A stretch of DNA of 64,000 nt, taken from positions 310,001-374,000 of the forward strand of contig JAFKHH010000013.1 of assembly GCA_017306865.1 (NCBI GenBank), written 5' to 3'. Below, piece by piece: positions 17,723 through 26,875 of this stretch. This stretch comes from Filimonas sp. GTDB lineage: Bacteria; Bacteroidota; Bacteroidia; Chitinophagales; Chitinophagaceae. How positions within the stretch are numbered: position 1 is the stretch's first letter; every line of letters begins with the position of its first letter. Position numbers and translations under genes: made by a program. The notes below the pieces were generated by a model, which made no database searches, was not told the origin of the DNA, and saw only the letters and a program-made list of their open reading frames with translations.

Positions 17723-19057
17723 TTATTCTTTCTCAATCGGCAGCTTGCCCGCTTTTATGGCTTTCATAAAGTCGCCATAATCTTTTTCGGTCTGGTTAGC
17801 GTAAGCAACAGCAAAATCCTTGATAGCCACATCAAACACATCGCTTTTACCCATATACGCACTAATGCACGTGCCGTTGCCTGTTTTAACATGTGCCCGT
17901 GCCAGCATACGCCCGCACAGCCTTGCGTACCCATCCAGCACCTCTTTATTAAAATGGTCTACATCCGGTGCAATTTTCTTGTCCCGCAACTGGCGCAGAT
18001 AAAAGTGCCTGCCCTGTTCTCCTGTTGCCCAACCAAGAAAAATATCACTTGCTGCCTGTACCAATCGCTGGCCATTTACTACCCGCTCTCCCTGGTGGGT
18101 GCGTGGTCTCCTGGTAGTTGAAAAATCCAGCACACTTTTCCTAGCTTCTTTTACTTGTATAAATAAAGGCTCTTTATTCTCATTCATCATTAACGCTACG
18201 TAGCAGCGGGTGCCCACACTTCCTACGCCCACTACTTTCAATGCAGCATCTATCAGCTTATATTTTTCTACCAGCCAGCGGCGGTCGTACTGCAATGTTT
18301 CCAGGTATTTTTCAAAGAATATAGACAATATCCGTTTATCTTTTTTCACATCTATGGTATGGTAAACCAATGGCGGTTGATTGGCAATCTCAAAACTACC
18401 CAGCACACTTTGCGTTAGTTTATAAAATACTTTCTGATGTGTTTCCTTGTGTGCCTGCGTAATAGCAGCATCCAGCAAGTCTCGCGCAGCGGCACTCTTT
18501 GTCGTGTTTGCCATTTCCTGTATATCAAATTTCATATACCACAGGTCAAGCATATTCATCTGCGAAAACTCTTGTACATGTGTACGGTAAGAGTTAAGCA
18601 GTGACAAAACAATATCTTTTGCATCGCCTTCGCTGAAATGGTTGTTTCGTGCTGCAAGAATAAAACTGGTAGCCAGTCTTTTTATATCCCACTCCCACGG
18701 TGCCGGGAATGTTTCGTCAAAGTCGTTTGCGTCAAACACAAGTGTACGCTCCGGCGTGGCAAAGCCTCCAAAGTTCATTAGGTGACAATCTCCGATCGCT
18801 TGTACCAGCTCATTTGTATGCGGTAGATTATTCAGATCATTGGCCATGATTCCGGCCGTGCCGCGATAAAAAGTAAATGGGGACACACTCATGCGTGCAT
18901 GGCGAATAGGTATAAGTTCGGGTAGCCGGTCGTAATTGGATGCCTCTATCATGCTGAGTACGGTAGGGCGGTCCTTGTACAGCTTAAACTTTGCCTGTTC
19001 AGATCTTGCGACAGTTTTACGCAAGGCTTTTCCTTTGTTTTCTACTTGTTCTTGCAT
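17723..19057 (-). CDS. DUF2252 family protein
   Basis: Cytoplasmic protein of the widespread DUF2252 family, whose function is not established. Family motifs seen: FYRGTAGIMANDL, GDCHLMNFGG (89-98), VFDANDFDE (108-115), WEWDIKRLATSF (121-132), and a C-terminal GRMLARAHVKTG with YANQTEKDYGDF. The GDxHxxNFG and DxNDFD pattern resembles aminoglycoside-kinase-like folds, so an ATP-dependent phosphotransfer role is conceivable but unproven. Length 444 aa is usual. It stands alone, flanked by repeats on both sides. Confidence 0.9.
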   Translation of the reverse strand: MQEQVENKGKALRKTVARSEQAKFKLYKDRPTVLSMIEASNYDRLPELIPIRHARMSVSPFTFYRGTAGIMANDLNNLPHTNELVQAIGDCHLMNFGGFATPERTLVFDANDFDETFPAPWEWDIKRLATSFILAARNNHFSEGDAKDIVLSLLNSYRTHVQEFSQMNMLDLWYMKFDIQEMANTTKSAAARDLLDAAITQAHKETHQKVFYKLTQSVLGSFEIANQPPLVYHTIDVKKDKRILSIFFEKYLETLQYDRRWLVEKYKLIDAALKVVGVGSVGTRCYVALMMNENKEPLFIQVKEARKSVLDFSTTRRPRTHQGERVVNGQRLVQAASDIFLGWATGEQGRHFYLRQLRDKKIAPDVDHFNKEVLDGYARLCGRMLARAHVKTGNGTCISAYMGKSDVFDVAIKDFAVAYANQTEKDYGDFMKAIKAGKLPIEKE

Positions 19058-19400
19058 AGGTACTTACAAGGTAAATAAAAACTATGGGATTTAAAATGTG
19101 AGATTAAATATTTGAGATTGATTGAAGCGGAGTTTTTTAACACATAGGGTGTTGGCTTATTGCTCCGCCTGATTGTTGGGACATATAACAGAACAGCCTG
19201 TGATAGAAGTTCACACACTTAAGCGATATAACACCTGTTCCCCCGAAGGAACACAATAGGGCACATAGGAGAAATGCTTCGCATTTCTTAGTGAACCTTT
19301 GTGTCTTCGAGCCTTTATGGCAATCTTCGCTTAGGTCATTCCCGATTCCCGTTTCACGCCCCTAATCTTAAATTTCAAATCTCAAATTCCCATTCCACCC
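19058..19400. repeat. Composite intergenic repeat cluster (families A, G, B, D, A)
   Basis: A at 19082-19125; a full family G element at about 19138-19290 (TTAACACATAGGGTGTTGGC ... CACAATAGGGCACATAGG ... GAAATGCTTCGCATTTC); B at 19300-19330; D at 19333-19362 (CATTCCCGATTCCCGTTTCACG); A at 19366-19392. No ORF. Confidence 0.55.
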
Positions 19401-19432
19401 CGAAAACGAGTATTTTCATGTTTTAATACAAC

Positions 19433-20014
19433 ATGACAGACGATAAAGCGATGTTGGACCCTTCACAATGGATCGCCCGGTATGGTGATTACCTGTTGTC
19501 ATTAGCTATGCTAAAGGTCAACAACAGGGAGACTGCGGAAGATCTTGTTCAGGATACATTTACTGCGGCCATTAAAGCCAAAGATTCCTTTCGGTATAAT
19601 AGTTCTGAGAGAACCTGGTTGATCAGCATTCTCAAAAACAAAATCATCGATTATTACAGGAAGAAAGATGTGTTAAGGAATGTGTCAGGCTACCTGGCGG
19701 ATACAAATGATTTTAATACACATTTTTTCGATGATAAAAATGGCCACTGGCTTGCAGCAGAGGCGCCATTGGCATGGAGTGAGCAGGCCGATACAATGCT
19801 GAACAGGGAAGAGTTTGACAGGATAGTGCAATATTGTATTTCCAAAATGCCGTCAAAGCTTATACCTGTTTTTATCGCAAAATTTATTGATAATGAAGAC
19901 GCGGAAACCATTTGTAAGGAATTGAACGTGTCTTCGTCTAATTACTGGGTAATTATTCACCGCGCGAAAGTGCTGATGCGTAAATGCCTGGAAAAGAACT
20001 GGTTTCTTAAATGA
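19433..20014 (+). CDS. ECF-type RNA polymerase sigma factor
   Basis: Sigma-70 family factor of the extracytoplasmic-function type. Region 2 is recognisable (AEDLVQDTFTAAIKAKDSF and ERTWLISILKNKIIDYYRKKD, each a hallmark). Region 4 carries the helix-turn-helix (DAETICKELNVSSSNYWVIIHRAKVLMRKCL). Length 193 aa is standard. The next gene, a zinc-finger anti-sigma factor, overlaps its stop by four bases (ATGA), and a secreted methionine sulfoxide reductase follows, which points to an oxidative or envelope stress response. Confidence 0.92.
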   Translation: MTDDKAMLDPSQWIARYGDYLLSLAMLKVNNRETAEDLVQDTFTAAIKAKDSFRYNSSERTWLISILKNKIIDYYRKKDVLRNVSGYLADTNDFNTHFFDDKNGHWLAAEAPLAWSEQADTMLNREEFDRIVQYCISKMPSKLIPVFIAKFIDNEDAETICKELNVSSSNYWVIIHRAKVLMRKCLEKNWFLK

Positions 20015-20301
20015 GTAAGGACATGAAAGTGTATTTATTTAAGCGTGTGGTATTGAATTGCAGCCAGGCTACTTTGCTTTCAGCGAAGAAGGAGGAAGGT
20101 GTTATTTCTATGAGAGAAAGAATGCAGTTATGGTGGCACCTGCTGTATTGCGCCGTATGTCGCAGGTTTGTAAAGCAGATGCAAATACTATCGGGTAAAA
20201 TGGGTGAAATGAATGCTTCGCTGCAAGAGCATCCTCCACATACTTTTTCAACTGAGCAAAAGGCAGAAATGCAAAAAAGAATTAACATTTCTGAGGGCTG
20301 A
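20011..20301 (+). CDS. Zinc-finger (ZAS-like) anti-sigma factor
   Basis: Small cytoplasmic protein (96 aa) with a variant zinc-binding anti-sigma motif: Cys17, His43, Cys47, Cys50, in NCSQATLLSAKKE and LWWHLLYCAVCRRF. This C-x25-H-x3-C-x2-C pattern is the anti-sigma zinc finger. Translationally coupled to the sigma gene by a four-base overlap. There is no transmembrane segment, so it is a soluble, possibly redox-sensitive, anti-sigma factor. Confidence 0.75.
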   Translation: MSKDMKVYLFKRVVLNCSQATLLSAKKEEGVISMRERMQLWWHLLYCAVCRRFVKQMQILSGKMGEMNASLQEHPPHTFSTEQKAEMQKRINISEG

Positions 20302-20326
20302 TTCAATAAGATTTCTTCAAAAGTTC

Positions 20327-20354
20327 TGTAAGGTTTTGTTCCGTGTTACGTCTA
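20327..20354 (+). promoter_or_regulatory. Putative ECF-type promoter of msrBA
   Basis: TGTAAGG (20327-20333), a 15-base spacer, then CGTCTA (20349-20354) resembles ECF -35/-10 pairs of the GTAAC/CGTC kind. An inverted repeat GTGTTAC / GTAACAC spans 20343-20368. The msr start follows 30 bases after the -10 box. A comparable pair was not found before the sigma gene. Confidence 0.4.
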
Positions 20355-20383
20355 TATCACTGTAACACTAAAAATGAACGAAC

Positions 20384-21502
20384 ATGATACACCAACGATC
20401 AAAACCATACCTCAGGGTAATAAGCGCATTATTATTACTTAGTTTATTTTTTACAGCCTGTGGACAGGCAACTAACAAGCAAACAACAAGTATGAAAACA
20501 GATAACAATACAACGATCCAGAAGACGGAAAAAGAATGGAAGGAACAGTTGACGCCGGAACAATATTACGTGCTGCGCCAAAAGGGTACAGAGCGTGCAT
20601 TTACAGGCGCATTGCTGATGAACAAAGAGAAAGGTGTATATAAATGTGCGGCTTGCGGTAATGAACTGTTTACAGATGAAATGAAGTTTGATTCACACTG
20701 CGGCTGGCCTAGCTTCGATAAAGAAATAGCCGGCGGCAAAATCAAAACTGTAGTAGATACAAGCTATGGCATGCGTCGTACAGAGATCATGTGCGCCCGC
20801 TGCGGCAGCCATCTTGGACACGTTTTTGATGATGGCCCTACAGAAACAGGGTTACGCTATTGCGTTAACTCACTCTCATTGGAATTTGTAAAAGCGGATA
20901 ATAAAAAAGAAAGTATGAGCAATATAAATACAAACAATGCAACGGCTAATGCCAACGTGGACACCATTACTTTGGGTGGTGGTTGCTACTGGTGTGTAGA
21001 GGCTGTATATAAAGAATTGGACGGGGTTATAAAAGTGGAGTCAGGGTTCTCTGGCGGTAAGGTGGATAACCCTACCTACAAGCAAGTATGCACAGGTGCT
21101 ACAGGTCATGCAGAAGTAGTACAGGTCACGTATGATAAAACAAAAACTTCTCTGGACGAAATACTGAAAGTGTTTTTTACTGTACATGATCCAACCACGC
21201 TAAACAGGCAGGGCGCAGATGTGGGTACACAGTACCGTTCTGTAATCTTCTATCGCGATGCGAACCAGAAACAGGAAGCGCGTGATGTGATCGCTGCTTT
21301 GGAAAAAGAGAAAGTGTTTAATAATCCTATTGTGACAGAAGTAGCGCCGTTCGACAAGTTTTATATAGCCGAAGATTATCACCAGGATTATTATGCGAAC
21401 AATAAAGAGCAACCTTATTGCCAGTTGGTGATCAGACCGAAAGTGGAAAAATTTGAAAAGGTGTTTAAGGAAAGATTGAAGAAGAATAAGTCAAGTTTGT
21501 AG
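20384..21502 (+). CDS. msrBA: Bifunctional MsrB-MsrA methionine sulfoxide reductase, lipoprotein
   Basis: Repairs oxidised methionine in exported proteins. A lipobox ends at Cys26 (FFTAC). The MsrB domain (about 50-170) has zinc cysteines 88, 91, 137 and 140, HCGWPSF, and catalytic Cys160 in RYCVNSLSLEF. A low-complexity Asn/Thr linker (175-192) leads to the MsrA domain with catalytic Cys201 in GGGCYWCVE and EDYHQDYY near the end. Order B then A is the opposite of the common A-B fusions but known. The upstream sigma/anti-sigma pair likely controls it. Confidence 0.95.
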   Translation: MIHQRSKPYLRVISALLLLSLFFTACGQATNKQTTSMKTDNNTTIQKTEKEWKEQLTPEQYYVLRQKGTERAFTGALLMNKEKGVYKCAACGNELFTDEMKFDSHCGWPSFDKEIAGGKIKTVVDTSYGMRRTEIMCARCGSHLGHVFDDGPTETGLRYCVNSLSLEFVKADNKKESMSNINTNNATANANVDTITLGGGCYWCVEAVYKELDGVIKVESGFSGGKVDNPTYKQVCTGATGHAEVVQVTYDKTKTSLDEILKVFFTVHDPTTLNRQGADVGTQYRSVIFYRDANQKQEARDVIAALEKEKVFNNPIVTEVAPFDKFYIAEDYHQDYYANNKEQPYCQLVIRPKVEKFEKVFKERLKKNKSSL

Positions 21503-21535
21503 AGTAGCTACGGTTTATAAGGTAGATAAAGTAAT

Positions 21536-21582
21536 ATAGGGTTTATAAAGTGTGTTTTTCACTTTATAAACCCTATTTCTAT
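21536..21582 (+). terminator. Family F terminator after msrBA
   Basis: Perfect 17-pair stem; one arm is ATAGGGTTTATAAAGTG, loop TGTTTTT, other arm its exact complement, 33 bases after the stop. Related words recur at 21826-21866 and 57976-58051. Confidence 0.75.
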
Positions 21583-21596
21583 TGAAGAAAAGTATC

Positions 21597-21866
21597 GTAA
21601 AGTACACAGAGATTACGCAAAGGTCGCAAAGAGTACTATGAAGAAGTACGATATGAAATACGCAGTATTTCTCCTATGTGCTCTATTGTATCCTGCCGGG
21701 AAACAAGTATAATATTTCTGCTATTGCCTGAGCTTCTGGCCTGCAATACATCTATGTAATCCCTAGCAGCCTAACACAGGAACATGCCAATATACCTCTG
21801 TGTTTAAAAACTTCGCTTTGATCATCTTTATAAACCCTATATACTTTACAAACTTTATATACCTGC
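21597..21866. repeat. Composite intergenic repeat cluster (families B, E, G, F)
   Basis: B at 21599-21635 (TTACGCAAAGGTCGCAAAG), an E-like word near 21638, a reversed family G block at about 21660-21815 (TCTCCTATGTGCTCTATTG ... CTCTGTGTTTAAAAACTTCG), and F words at 21826-21866. No ORF. Confidence 0.55.
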
Positions 21867-24254
21867 CTACAGCTTTACATTCACACCGATCATAAAGTTA
21901 GTACCCGCCATTGGACTGTACGAGTTGCCATTGTACAATACGCCACCGTATATGCCCGGGTATGAAGAGCCGCCTGCTTCATACATCCTGTTAAAGACAT
22001 TGTTTACCTGGCCGATAAAGTTCCATTCAGTAAACAGGAAATGTTTTACTGTCCAGCTAAGGCGCGCATCCTGTACATAATAGTCAGGCACACGGCGAGT
22101 TTCGCTTTGTGTATTGTCCAGGTATTGTTTGCCTACATATTTGGTGATCAGGCTCAACTGCAGGTTTGTTGCAGGTATAATGTTTACACTGCCGCCGGCA
22201 ACAATAGCAGGGGAGAAGGATATATCTGTATTGCTATATTCTTTTGATACCTGTTTTATCCAGTTGCCGCTTGCATCATAATCATCCAGGTAAGATGTGA
22301 ATGATTTGATCTTGTTCCTGCTCAGTGCCACATTTGCCTGTACATTCAGCCAGTTGGTGATAGTTACACCACCCTGCAATTCCAGCCCCAGCCTGTAGCT
22401 GTTCGGCGTATTCACACGAGTGTAAGCGCCTACATCATTCATGGCACCTGTTTGCACCAACTGGTCTTTGTACAACATATAGTATGCTGTTGCGCTCCAG
22501 TTATAGTTTGCAGTTTTTTGACTTACGCCCAATTCAAAATCGTTCAGCTTTTCAGCCTTAGGCTGTTGTTGTGGATTTGCCTGGAAGTCGTCGCGGTTTG
22601 GTTCCTTGCCTGCTCTTGCGAAAGAGAAATAAGCCTGCCAGCTACCACGTGCATAACTAATGCCGGCTTTCGGATTTACGAAATCAAATTTGCGGTCAAT
22701 ATTCAACGTCGGGAAATCTTCAAAGCCATTCATTTTATGTTGTACGTGCCTGAACTGTACGTCAGCAAATGTGTACCAATATTGGCTTAGCTGATGTTGC
22801 CATTTAGCATACACATTGTAATCTGTTTTTACTGCAGGGTAATTGCCGTAGTACTGGTAATCTTTTGGAATGCCAACAGTGCCCCATATTAAGGTACCAT
22901 AGTGCTTGCCATCATATTTTGTCCAGCTACCGCCAAACGTCAGTTCATCATGTTTTCCTTTATGTGTAAGGGAGAATACCTGGCCATAGTAGTAGTTGTC
23001 CAGCCAGCGTTGTCTTACAAGATCCGTTGACCTGATCGTATCGCCCGGGCTGGCTGCAAAATTTGGCAAACCATACTTGGAAAAAGCCTGGCCTGCTTTA
23101 TATTCTTCATAATATCCTTTGCCTCGCGTAAGGAAAGATGCAATGTTCAACGCCCAGTTATTATTCAGGTTTTGATTAAGGAATAACTGGTAATGGTCCT
23201 GCTGGTAATTATCCGTCTGGTTATTATAAGGTGAACCCGGCTTTTCAGTACCCGCGGGGTTGAATGTGCGGTTTATGCCTAATAATTCCTCAGGTACACC
23301 ATACCATGCCTGGTACGTTTTTTCCTTACCGGTAATCACATTGAAACGGATAGACGTATTCTTGTTGATGTACGCGGTAGACAGGTAGAGTGAATGCAGA
23401 TCTGAGCTTGCCCTGTCAATATAGCCATTGCTTTGCAGGCGGCTCAGTCTTGCATCTATGGTAAAGTGGTCATTGATCAATCCACTTCCCGCTTTGATGG
23501 TATTCTTCCATGTATTGAAAGAGCCAAAGCTGTTATTGCTTTCTGCATACGCCTTTTCATTAAACTCATTTGTGCTGATATTAATGGATGCACCAAATGC
23601 GCCCGGTCCGTTTGTAGAAGTGCCAATACCCCGTTGTATCTGTATAGAATTGGCAGATGATGCAATGTCCGGTAAGTCAACAAAGAAGCTTCCCTGGCTT
23701 TCTGCATCATTGTACGGAATGCCATTCATTGTAACGTTGATACGTGTATTGTCAGAGCCACGTATGCGCATAGAAGTATAGCCAATGCCATTACCCGCGT
23801 CTGATGTTACAATCACAGACGGTGTCTGGTTTAGCAGGAAAGGCAGGTCCTGGCCAAGATTTGTTTTTGCAATGTCAGCTTTGCTGATGTCAGTCTTGGT
23901 GAACGGAGCTTTGTCTGATGCCCGTAAGGATTTTACCTCAAGCGGCTCAAGAAAATAAGCTGCGTCTTGTAGCTGGATACTGAACGTTTCTCCTTTGATG
24001 GAGGAGATATTTTTAGTGAAAGACTTTTTGCCTACAGACTCTACACGAATGCTATAAGCCCCATCTTTTAAGGTTAATGCGAAGCTGCCATCAGCTTCTG
24101 AAATAGTAGTCCATTTCTTTGCGTTCTGGGAAAAAGTAACGGATGCTCCGTTTACCGGTTCTTGCTGTGCGTTGGTAATTTTGCCTCTAACAGTCTGGGC
24201 ATGGGCGATGACAGCCAATAATATAGCTGTGATCGTTCCCAATAATTGCTTCAT
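21867..24254 (-). CDS. TonB-dependent receptor, probable thiamine-type transporter
   Basis: Outer-membrane TonB-dependent receptor, 795 aa. Signal peptide (MKQLLGTITAILLAVIAHAQ), N-terminal carboxypeptidase-regulatory-like domain (VRGKITNAQQEPVNGASV), plug (NQTPSVIVTSDAGNGIGYTS, MRIRGSDNTRINVTMNGIPYNDAESQ in part), then a 22-strand barrel ending NFMIGVNVKL. A TPP riboswitch lies in its leader, so expression falls when thiamine pyrophosphate is plentiful. Known precedents in Bacteroidota link such receptors to uptake of thiamine or its precursors; the substrate is inferred from this. Confidence 0.92.
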   Translation of the reverse strand: MKQLLGTITAILLAVIAHAQTVRGKITNAQQEPVNGASVTFSQNAKKWTTISEADGSFALTLKDGAYSIRVESVGKKSFTKNISSIKGETFSIQLQDAAYFLEPLEVKSLRASDKAPFTKTDISKADIAKTNLGQDLPFLLNQTPSVIVTSDAGNGIGYTSMRIRGSDNTRINVTMNGIPYNDAESQGSFFVDLPDIASSANSIQIQRGIGTSTNGPGAFGASINISTNEFNEKAYAESNNSFGSFNTWKNTIKAGSGLINDHFTIDARLSRLQSNGYIDRASSDLHSLYLSTAYINKNTSIRFNVITGKEKTYQAWYGVPEELLGINRTFNPAGTEKPGSPYNNQTDNYQQDHYQLFLNQNLNNNWALNIASFLTRGKGYYEEYKAGQAFSKYGLPNFAASPGDTIRSTDLVRQRWLDNYYYGQVFSLTHKGKHDELTFGGSWTKYDGKHYGTLIWGTVGIPKDYQYYGNYPAVKTDYNVYAKWQHQLSQYWYTFADVQFRHVQHKMNGFEDFPTLNIDRKFDFVNPKAGISYARGSWQAYFSFARAGKEPNRDDFQANPQQQPKAEKLNDFELGVSQKTANYNWSATAYYMLYKDQLVQTGAMNDVGAYTRVNTPNSYRLGLELQGGVTITNWLNVQANVALSRNKIKSFTSYLDDYDASGNWIKQVSKEYSNTDISFSPAIVAGGSVNIIPATNLQLSLITKYVGKQYLDNTQSETRRVPDYYVQDARLSWTVKHFLFTEWNFIGQVNNVFNRMYEAGGSSYPGIYGGVLYNGNSYSPMAGTNFMIGVNVKL

Positions 24255-24337
24255 TTTTGTTGTTTTAAATGGTCAATAATTGGGAACAGGAAAAACTTGC
24301 TTGTAGGAGAGGACCTTTGATCAATAAGCTGGTCGCC

Positions 24338-24416
24338 TTCCCTTCGCAGGCATTACCCTGTTCAGGTTCTACGGGTTTAATCTCAGCCTTGCACTTAGTG
24401 CAAAGCACCCCGGGAA
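24338..24416 (-). promoter_or_regulatory. TPP riboswitch (THI box)
   Basis: On the minus strand the conserved THI-box blocks occur in order: CGGGGTGC, an extra hairpin arm TTGCACTAAGTGCAA, GGCTGAGA, ACCCGTAGAACCTGAACAGG (ending here at 20 bases), GGTAATGCCTGCGAAGGGA. The ends TTCCC and GGGAA pair as P1. The receptor start is 84 bases downstream. No clear intrinsic terminator lies between; GACC/GGTC pairing around the leader could act at translation. Confidence 0.95.
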
Positions 24417-24441
24417 TTAAAATAGTTTCAGTATTTCAACT

Positions 24442-24456
24442 GTTTCATAATGAAAC
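24442..24456. promoter_or_regulatory. Palindrome GTTTCATAATGAAAC in the divergent promoter region
   Basis: Exact seven-base arms around one base, with further GAAAC/GTTTC half sites at about 24425 and 24468. It lies upstream of the riboswitch and between divergent genes, so it may be an operator. No protein is known to bind it. Confidence 0.3.
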
Positions 24457-24591
24457 TTGTAAACTATGAAACGTTTAAACATTCATTTCAGACGTCTGTG
24501 CGAATGTTACCGCAAAGTAAACACAGTTTTTTTGAATTTGCTGTAACCTTTTTTTTAGCAGGACGTTTCACTTTGAAAAAAACAGACGCTC

Positions 24592-25317
24592 ATGAAAAAA
24601 ATGATACTTGCTTTTATTCTCGTTTTAGCTGCAACGGGAATGCAACTCAAAGCCCAAAATGTTGTGTATGATGCAAATGCGGAAGTGCGTAAAGTAGAAT
24701 CTTTTAAAGGAATAGAGGTGTCAGGTGGCATTAGTGTTTACCTGTCACAGGGCAAGGAACAGGCTGTGGCTGTCAGTGTAGACGAGCAAAAATATATTAG
24801 CAAAGTGCGTACGGAAGTAAGAAATGGTATTCTGAAAATATATGTGGAATCTGGTGGCTGGAATAGCTGGAACTGGGGCAACCGTAAGGTAAAAGCGTAT
24901 GTGACTGTTAGCACGCTTGAGTCACTGGAACTTAGTGGCGCTTCTTCCATGAAAATCTCAGGGGATGTAAATATTACTGATCTGAAGGCAGAAGTAACAG
25001 GCGCCAGTTCACTGAAAGGTAGCTTTAAGGGCAATTCCATGAAGTTGGAGACAAGTGGTGCCTCTGTGGCAACGCTGGAAGGCAGCATCAATAGCCTGAG
25101 CATGGAGGTGAGCGGAGCCAGCGTGGTGAAAGCATATGATCTTACTACTGCAAACTGTAATGTAGATGCGAGTGGCGCATCTTCCGTAAGTGTAACGGCT
25201 ACAAAGGAACTGAAGATGGAAGCGAGCGGTGCCAGCAGCATTGGCTATAAAGGCGATGCGGCTATCAAGAAGATAGATGTAAGTGGCGCATCTACCGTGC
25301 GAAAAAGAGATTCTTAA
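24592..25317 (+). CDS. GIN-domain (DUF2807) secreted protein
   Basis: Exported protein with the putative auto-transporter adhesin, head GIN domain. Signal peptide MKKMILAFILVLAATGMQLKAQ, then about 220 residues of short beta-helix turns, each with a Ser-Gly-Ala-Ser motif (LSGASS, VTGASS, TSGASV, VSGASV, ASGASS, VSGAST), seven times. The domain forms a right-handed beta-helix; function is unknown. Length is typical. Followed by a terminator. Confidence 0.9.
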   Translation: MKKMILAFILVLAATGMQLKAQNVVYDANAEVRKVESFKGIEVSGGISVYLSQGKEQAVAVSVDEQKYISKVRTEVRNGILKIYVESGGWNSWNWGNRKVKAYVTVSTLESLELSGASSMKISGDVNITDLKAEVTGASSLKGSFKGNSMKLETSGASVATLEGSINSLSMEVSGASVVKAYDLTTANCNVDASGASSVSVTATKELKMEASGASSIGYKGDAAIKKIDVSGASTVRKRDS

Positions 25318-25326
25318 TGGTAGCAG

Positions 25327-25346
25327 GTGACCAGGTAGCTGGTCAC
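25327..25346. repeat. Hairpin GTGACCAG / CTGGTCAC
   Basis: Eight perfect pairs with loop GTAG, just after the GIN gene. A similar GTTACCAG/CTGGTAAC word occurs between parB and parA (61719-61755). Confidence 0.4.
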
Positions 25347-25370
25347 TGGTTGGTATAATTAAGGTTTTGA

Positions 25371-25393
25371 AACCCGCCCAAAGGCGGGTTTTT
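25371..25393 (+). terminator. Terminator after the GIN-domain gene
   Basis: AACCCGCC / GGCGGGTT stem with a four-base loop and TTTTT. Confidence 0.85.
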
Positions 25394-25578
25394 CATTTGC
25401 CAGGAGAGTGAAATTATTTTTTTGAGATTTTTTTATACAAATCAAAAAACGCTGAAATGCAGGCAGGGCTTTATAATTGCTTCATTTTCCATGCCTTTCC
25501 AAAAGAAATCAGGAAGAAAAAGAAGAAAAAGTTTTGGCTGGTAAGGTTCACGCCCTTACCTTTGCAATCCAATCAAAT

Positions 25579-25650
<72 letters not shown>

Positions 25651-25654
25651 CAGA

Positions 25655-25683
25655 ACAAAGCCTCGAAAGAGGCTTTTGTCATT
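25655..25683 (+). terminator. Terminator after tRNA-fMet
   Basis: AAAGCCTC / GAGGCTTT with a GAAA tetraloop and a T-rich tail, five bases past the tRNA. Confidence 0.8.
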
Positions 25684-25685
25684 TT

Positions 25686-25990
25686 AGGGCTAAACCACAA
25701 GGGCCACTAAGGCGGGAAGGCACAAAGGAACACCAAGGAAGAATTTTTAAGCTGTCTTTGTGCAACTTTGTGATAAACCTTGTGTTCTTTGTGGTAAAAT
25801 GAATATCGAACAAGGAACAAGAAATTTCGGATTGAGAAGTTTGTGTCTTTCTCAAAAGAATGAATAAAGAACAGAATGCTGAAGAGTGCGACGCAACGAA
25901 AGCTGATTTGTATTCTACAGTTGGGTTCAAAAATACCTGGTGATACTTTGGGTCTTGGTGACTTAGTGGCTAACAGGCAAAATGACTTAA
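25686..25990. repeat. Inverted family B element plus further repeats before era
   Basis: An inverted pair of family B arms: ACCACAAGGGCCACTAAGG (about 25694) against CTTGTGTTCTTTGTGGT (about 25779). Then ATCGAACAAGGAACAAGAAA (25804), whose reverse form recurs at 27018-27066, and GAGTGCGACGCAACGAAAGC (25885), similar in reverse to 41555-41575. A last B word ends near 25965. Confidence 0.55.
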
Positions 25991-26002
25991 TGACTTTATT
26001 AT

Positions 26003-26875
26003 ATGCGTGCAGGATTTGTGAACATATTTGGTAGGCCCAATGCGGGTAAAAGCACCTTGCTAAATGCATTGCTGGGTGAGAAGCTGGCTATTGTGTCGCC
26101 GAAAGTGCAAACAACGCGCCACCGCATTAAAGGATTTTTGACTAAACCAGGCGAATACCAGATCGTTTTTTCTGATACGCCTGGCATCATAGAATCAAGA
26201 TATAAGCTGCATGAGAAAATGATGTCTGCAGTGAAGAGTGCGTTAGAAGATGCGGATGTGGCATTGCTGATCCTTGACCTGAGCGACAATTTTGAAGAGG
26301 TGGATGCCATTTTTCAAAGCCTTAGGTTGAAAGTGCCCACTATACTGGTGCTGAACAAAATAGACCAGGCGGCGAATGGAAAAATAGCAGAGGCGGAAGC
26401 ATTCTTTGCAGATAAACCGTATGCAAAAAAGATCGTAAAGATCTCCGCTTTACAACAACATCATTTACAGAAATTGCTAAAGGCAATATTGGAATTTTTA
26501 CCGGAAGGGCAACCATTTTATAGTGAGGATGACCTGAGTGACCTGCCTACTAAGTTTTTTGTGAGTGAGCTGATCCGGGAGAAAGTATATGAGTTGTTTG
26601 AGGATGAAATACCATACCATGTAGCCGTATTGGTAAATGAGTTTAAGGAAAAAGAATCGCTGGTAAAAATACAGGCTGACATCATTGTACACCGGGAGAC
26701 GCAAAAAGCGATCATCATCGGGGATAAGGGTAAAATGATCAAGCAGATAGGTATGCTGGCGCGAAAGGATATAGAACAATTTATTGGACAAAAAGTATTC
26801 CTGGAGTTGTTTGTCAAAGTTCGTCCGAAATGGAGGGACAATGATCTGCAATTGAAGGAATATGGATATTATTAA
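26003..26875 (+). CDS. era: GTPase Era
   Basis: Essential GTPase that binds 16S rRNA and helps mature the 30S subunit. GTP-binding motifs: GRPNAGKS (10-17), DTPG (58-61), NKID (118-121), and SAL in KISALQ. The C-terminal KH domain carries GDKGKMIKQIG. Length 290 aa is standard. The related GTPase gene der follows about 200 bases later. Confidence 0.97.
   Translation: MRAGFVNIFGRPNAGKSTLLNALLGEKLAIVSPKVQTTRHRIKGFLTKPGEYQIVFSDTPGIIESRYKLHEKMMSAVKSALEDADVALLILDLSDNFEEVDAIFQSLRLKVPTILVLNKIDQAANGKIAEAEAFFADKPYAKKIVKISALQQHHLQKLLKAILEFLPEGQPFYSEDDLSDLPTKFFVSELIREKVYELFEDEIPYHVAVLVNEFKEKESLVKIQADIIVHRETQKAIIIGDKGKMIKQIGMLARKDIEQFIGQKVFLELFVKVRPKWRDNDLQLKEYGYY

Noticed and set aside
24269..24469. 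Plus-strand frame of 66 codons
   Set aside because: It reads through the minus-strand TPP riboswitch.
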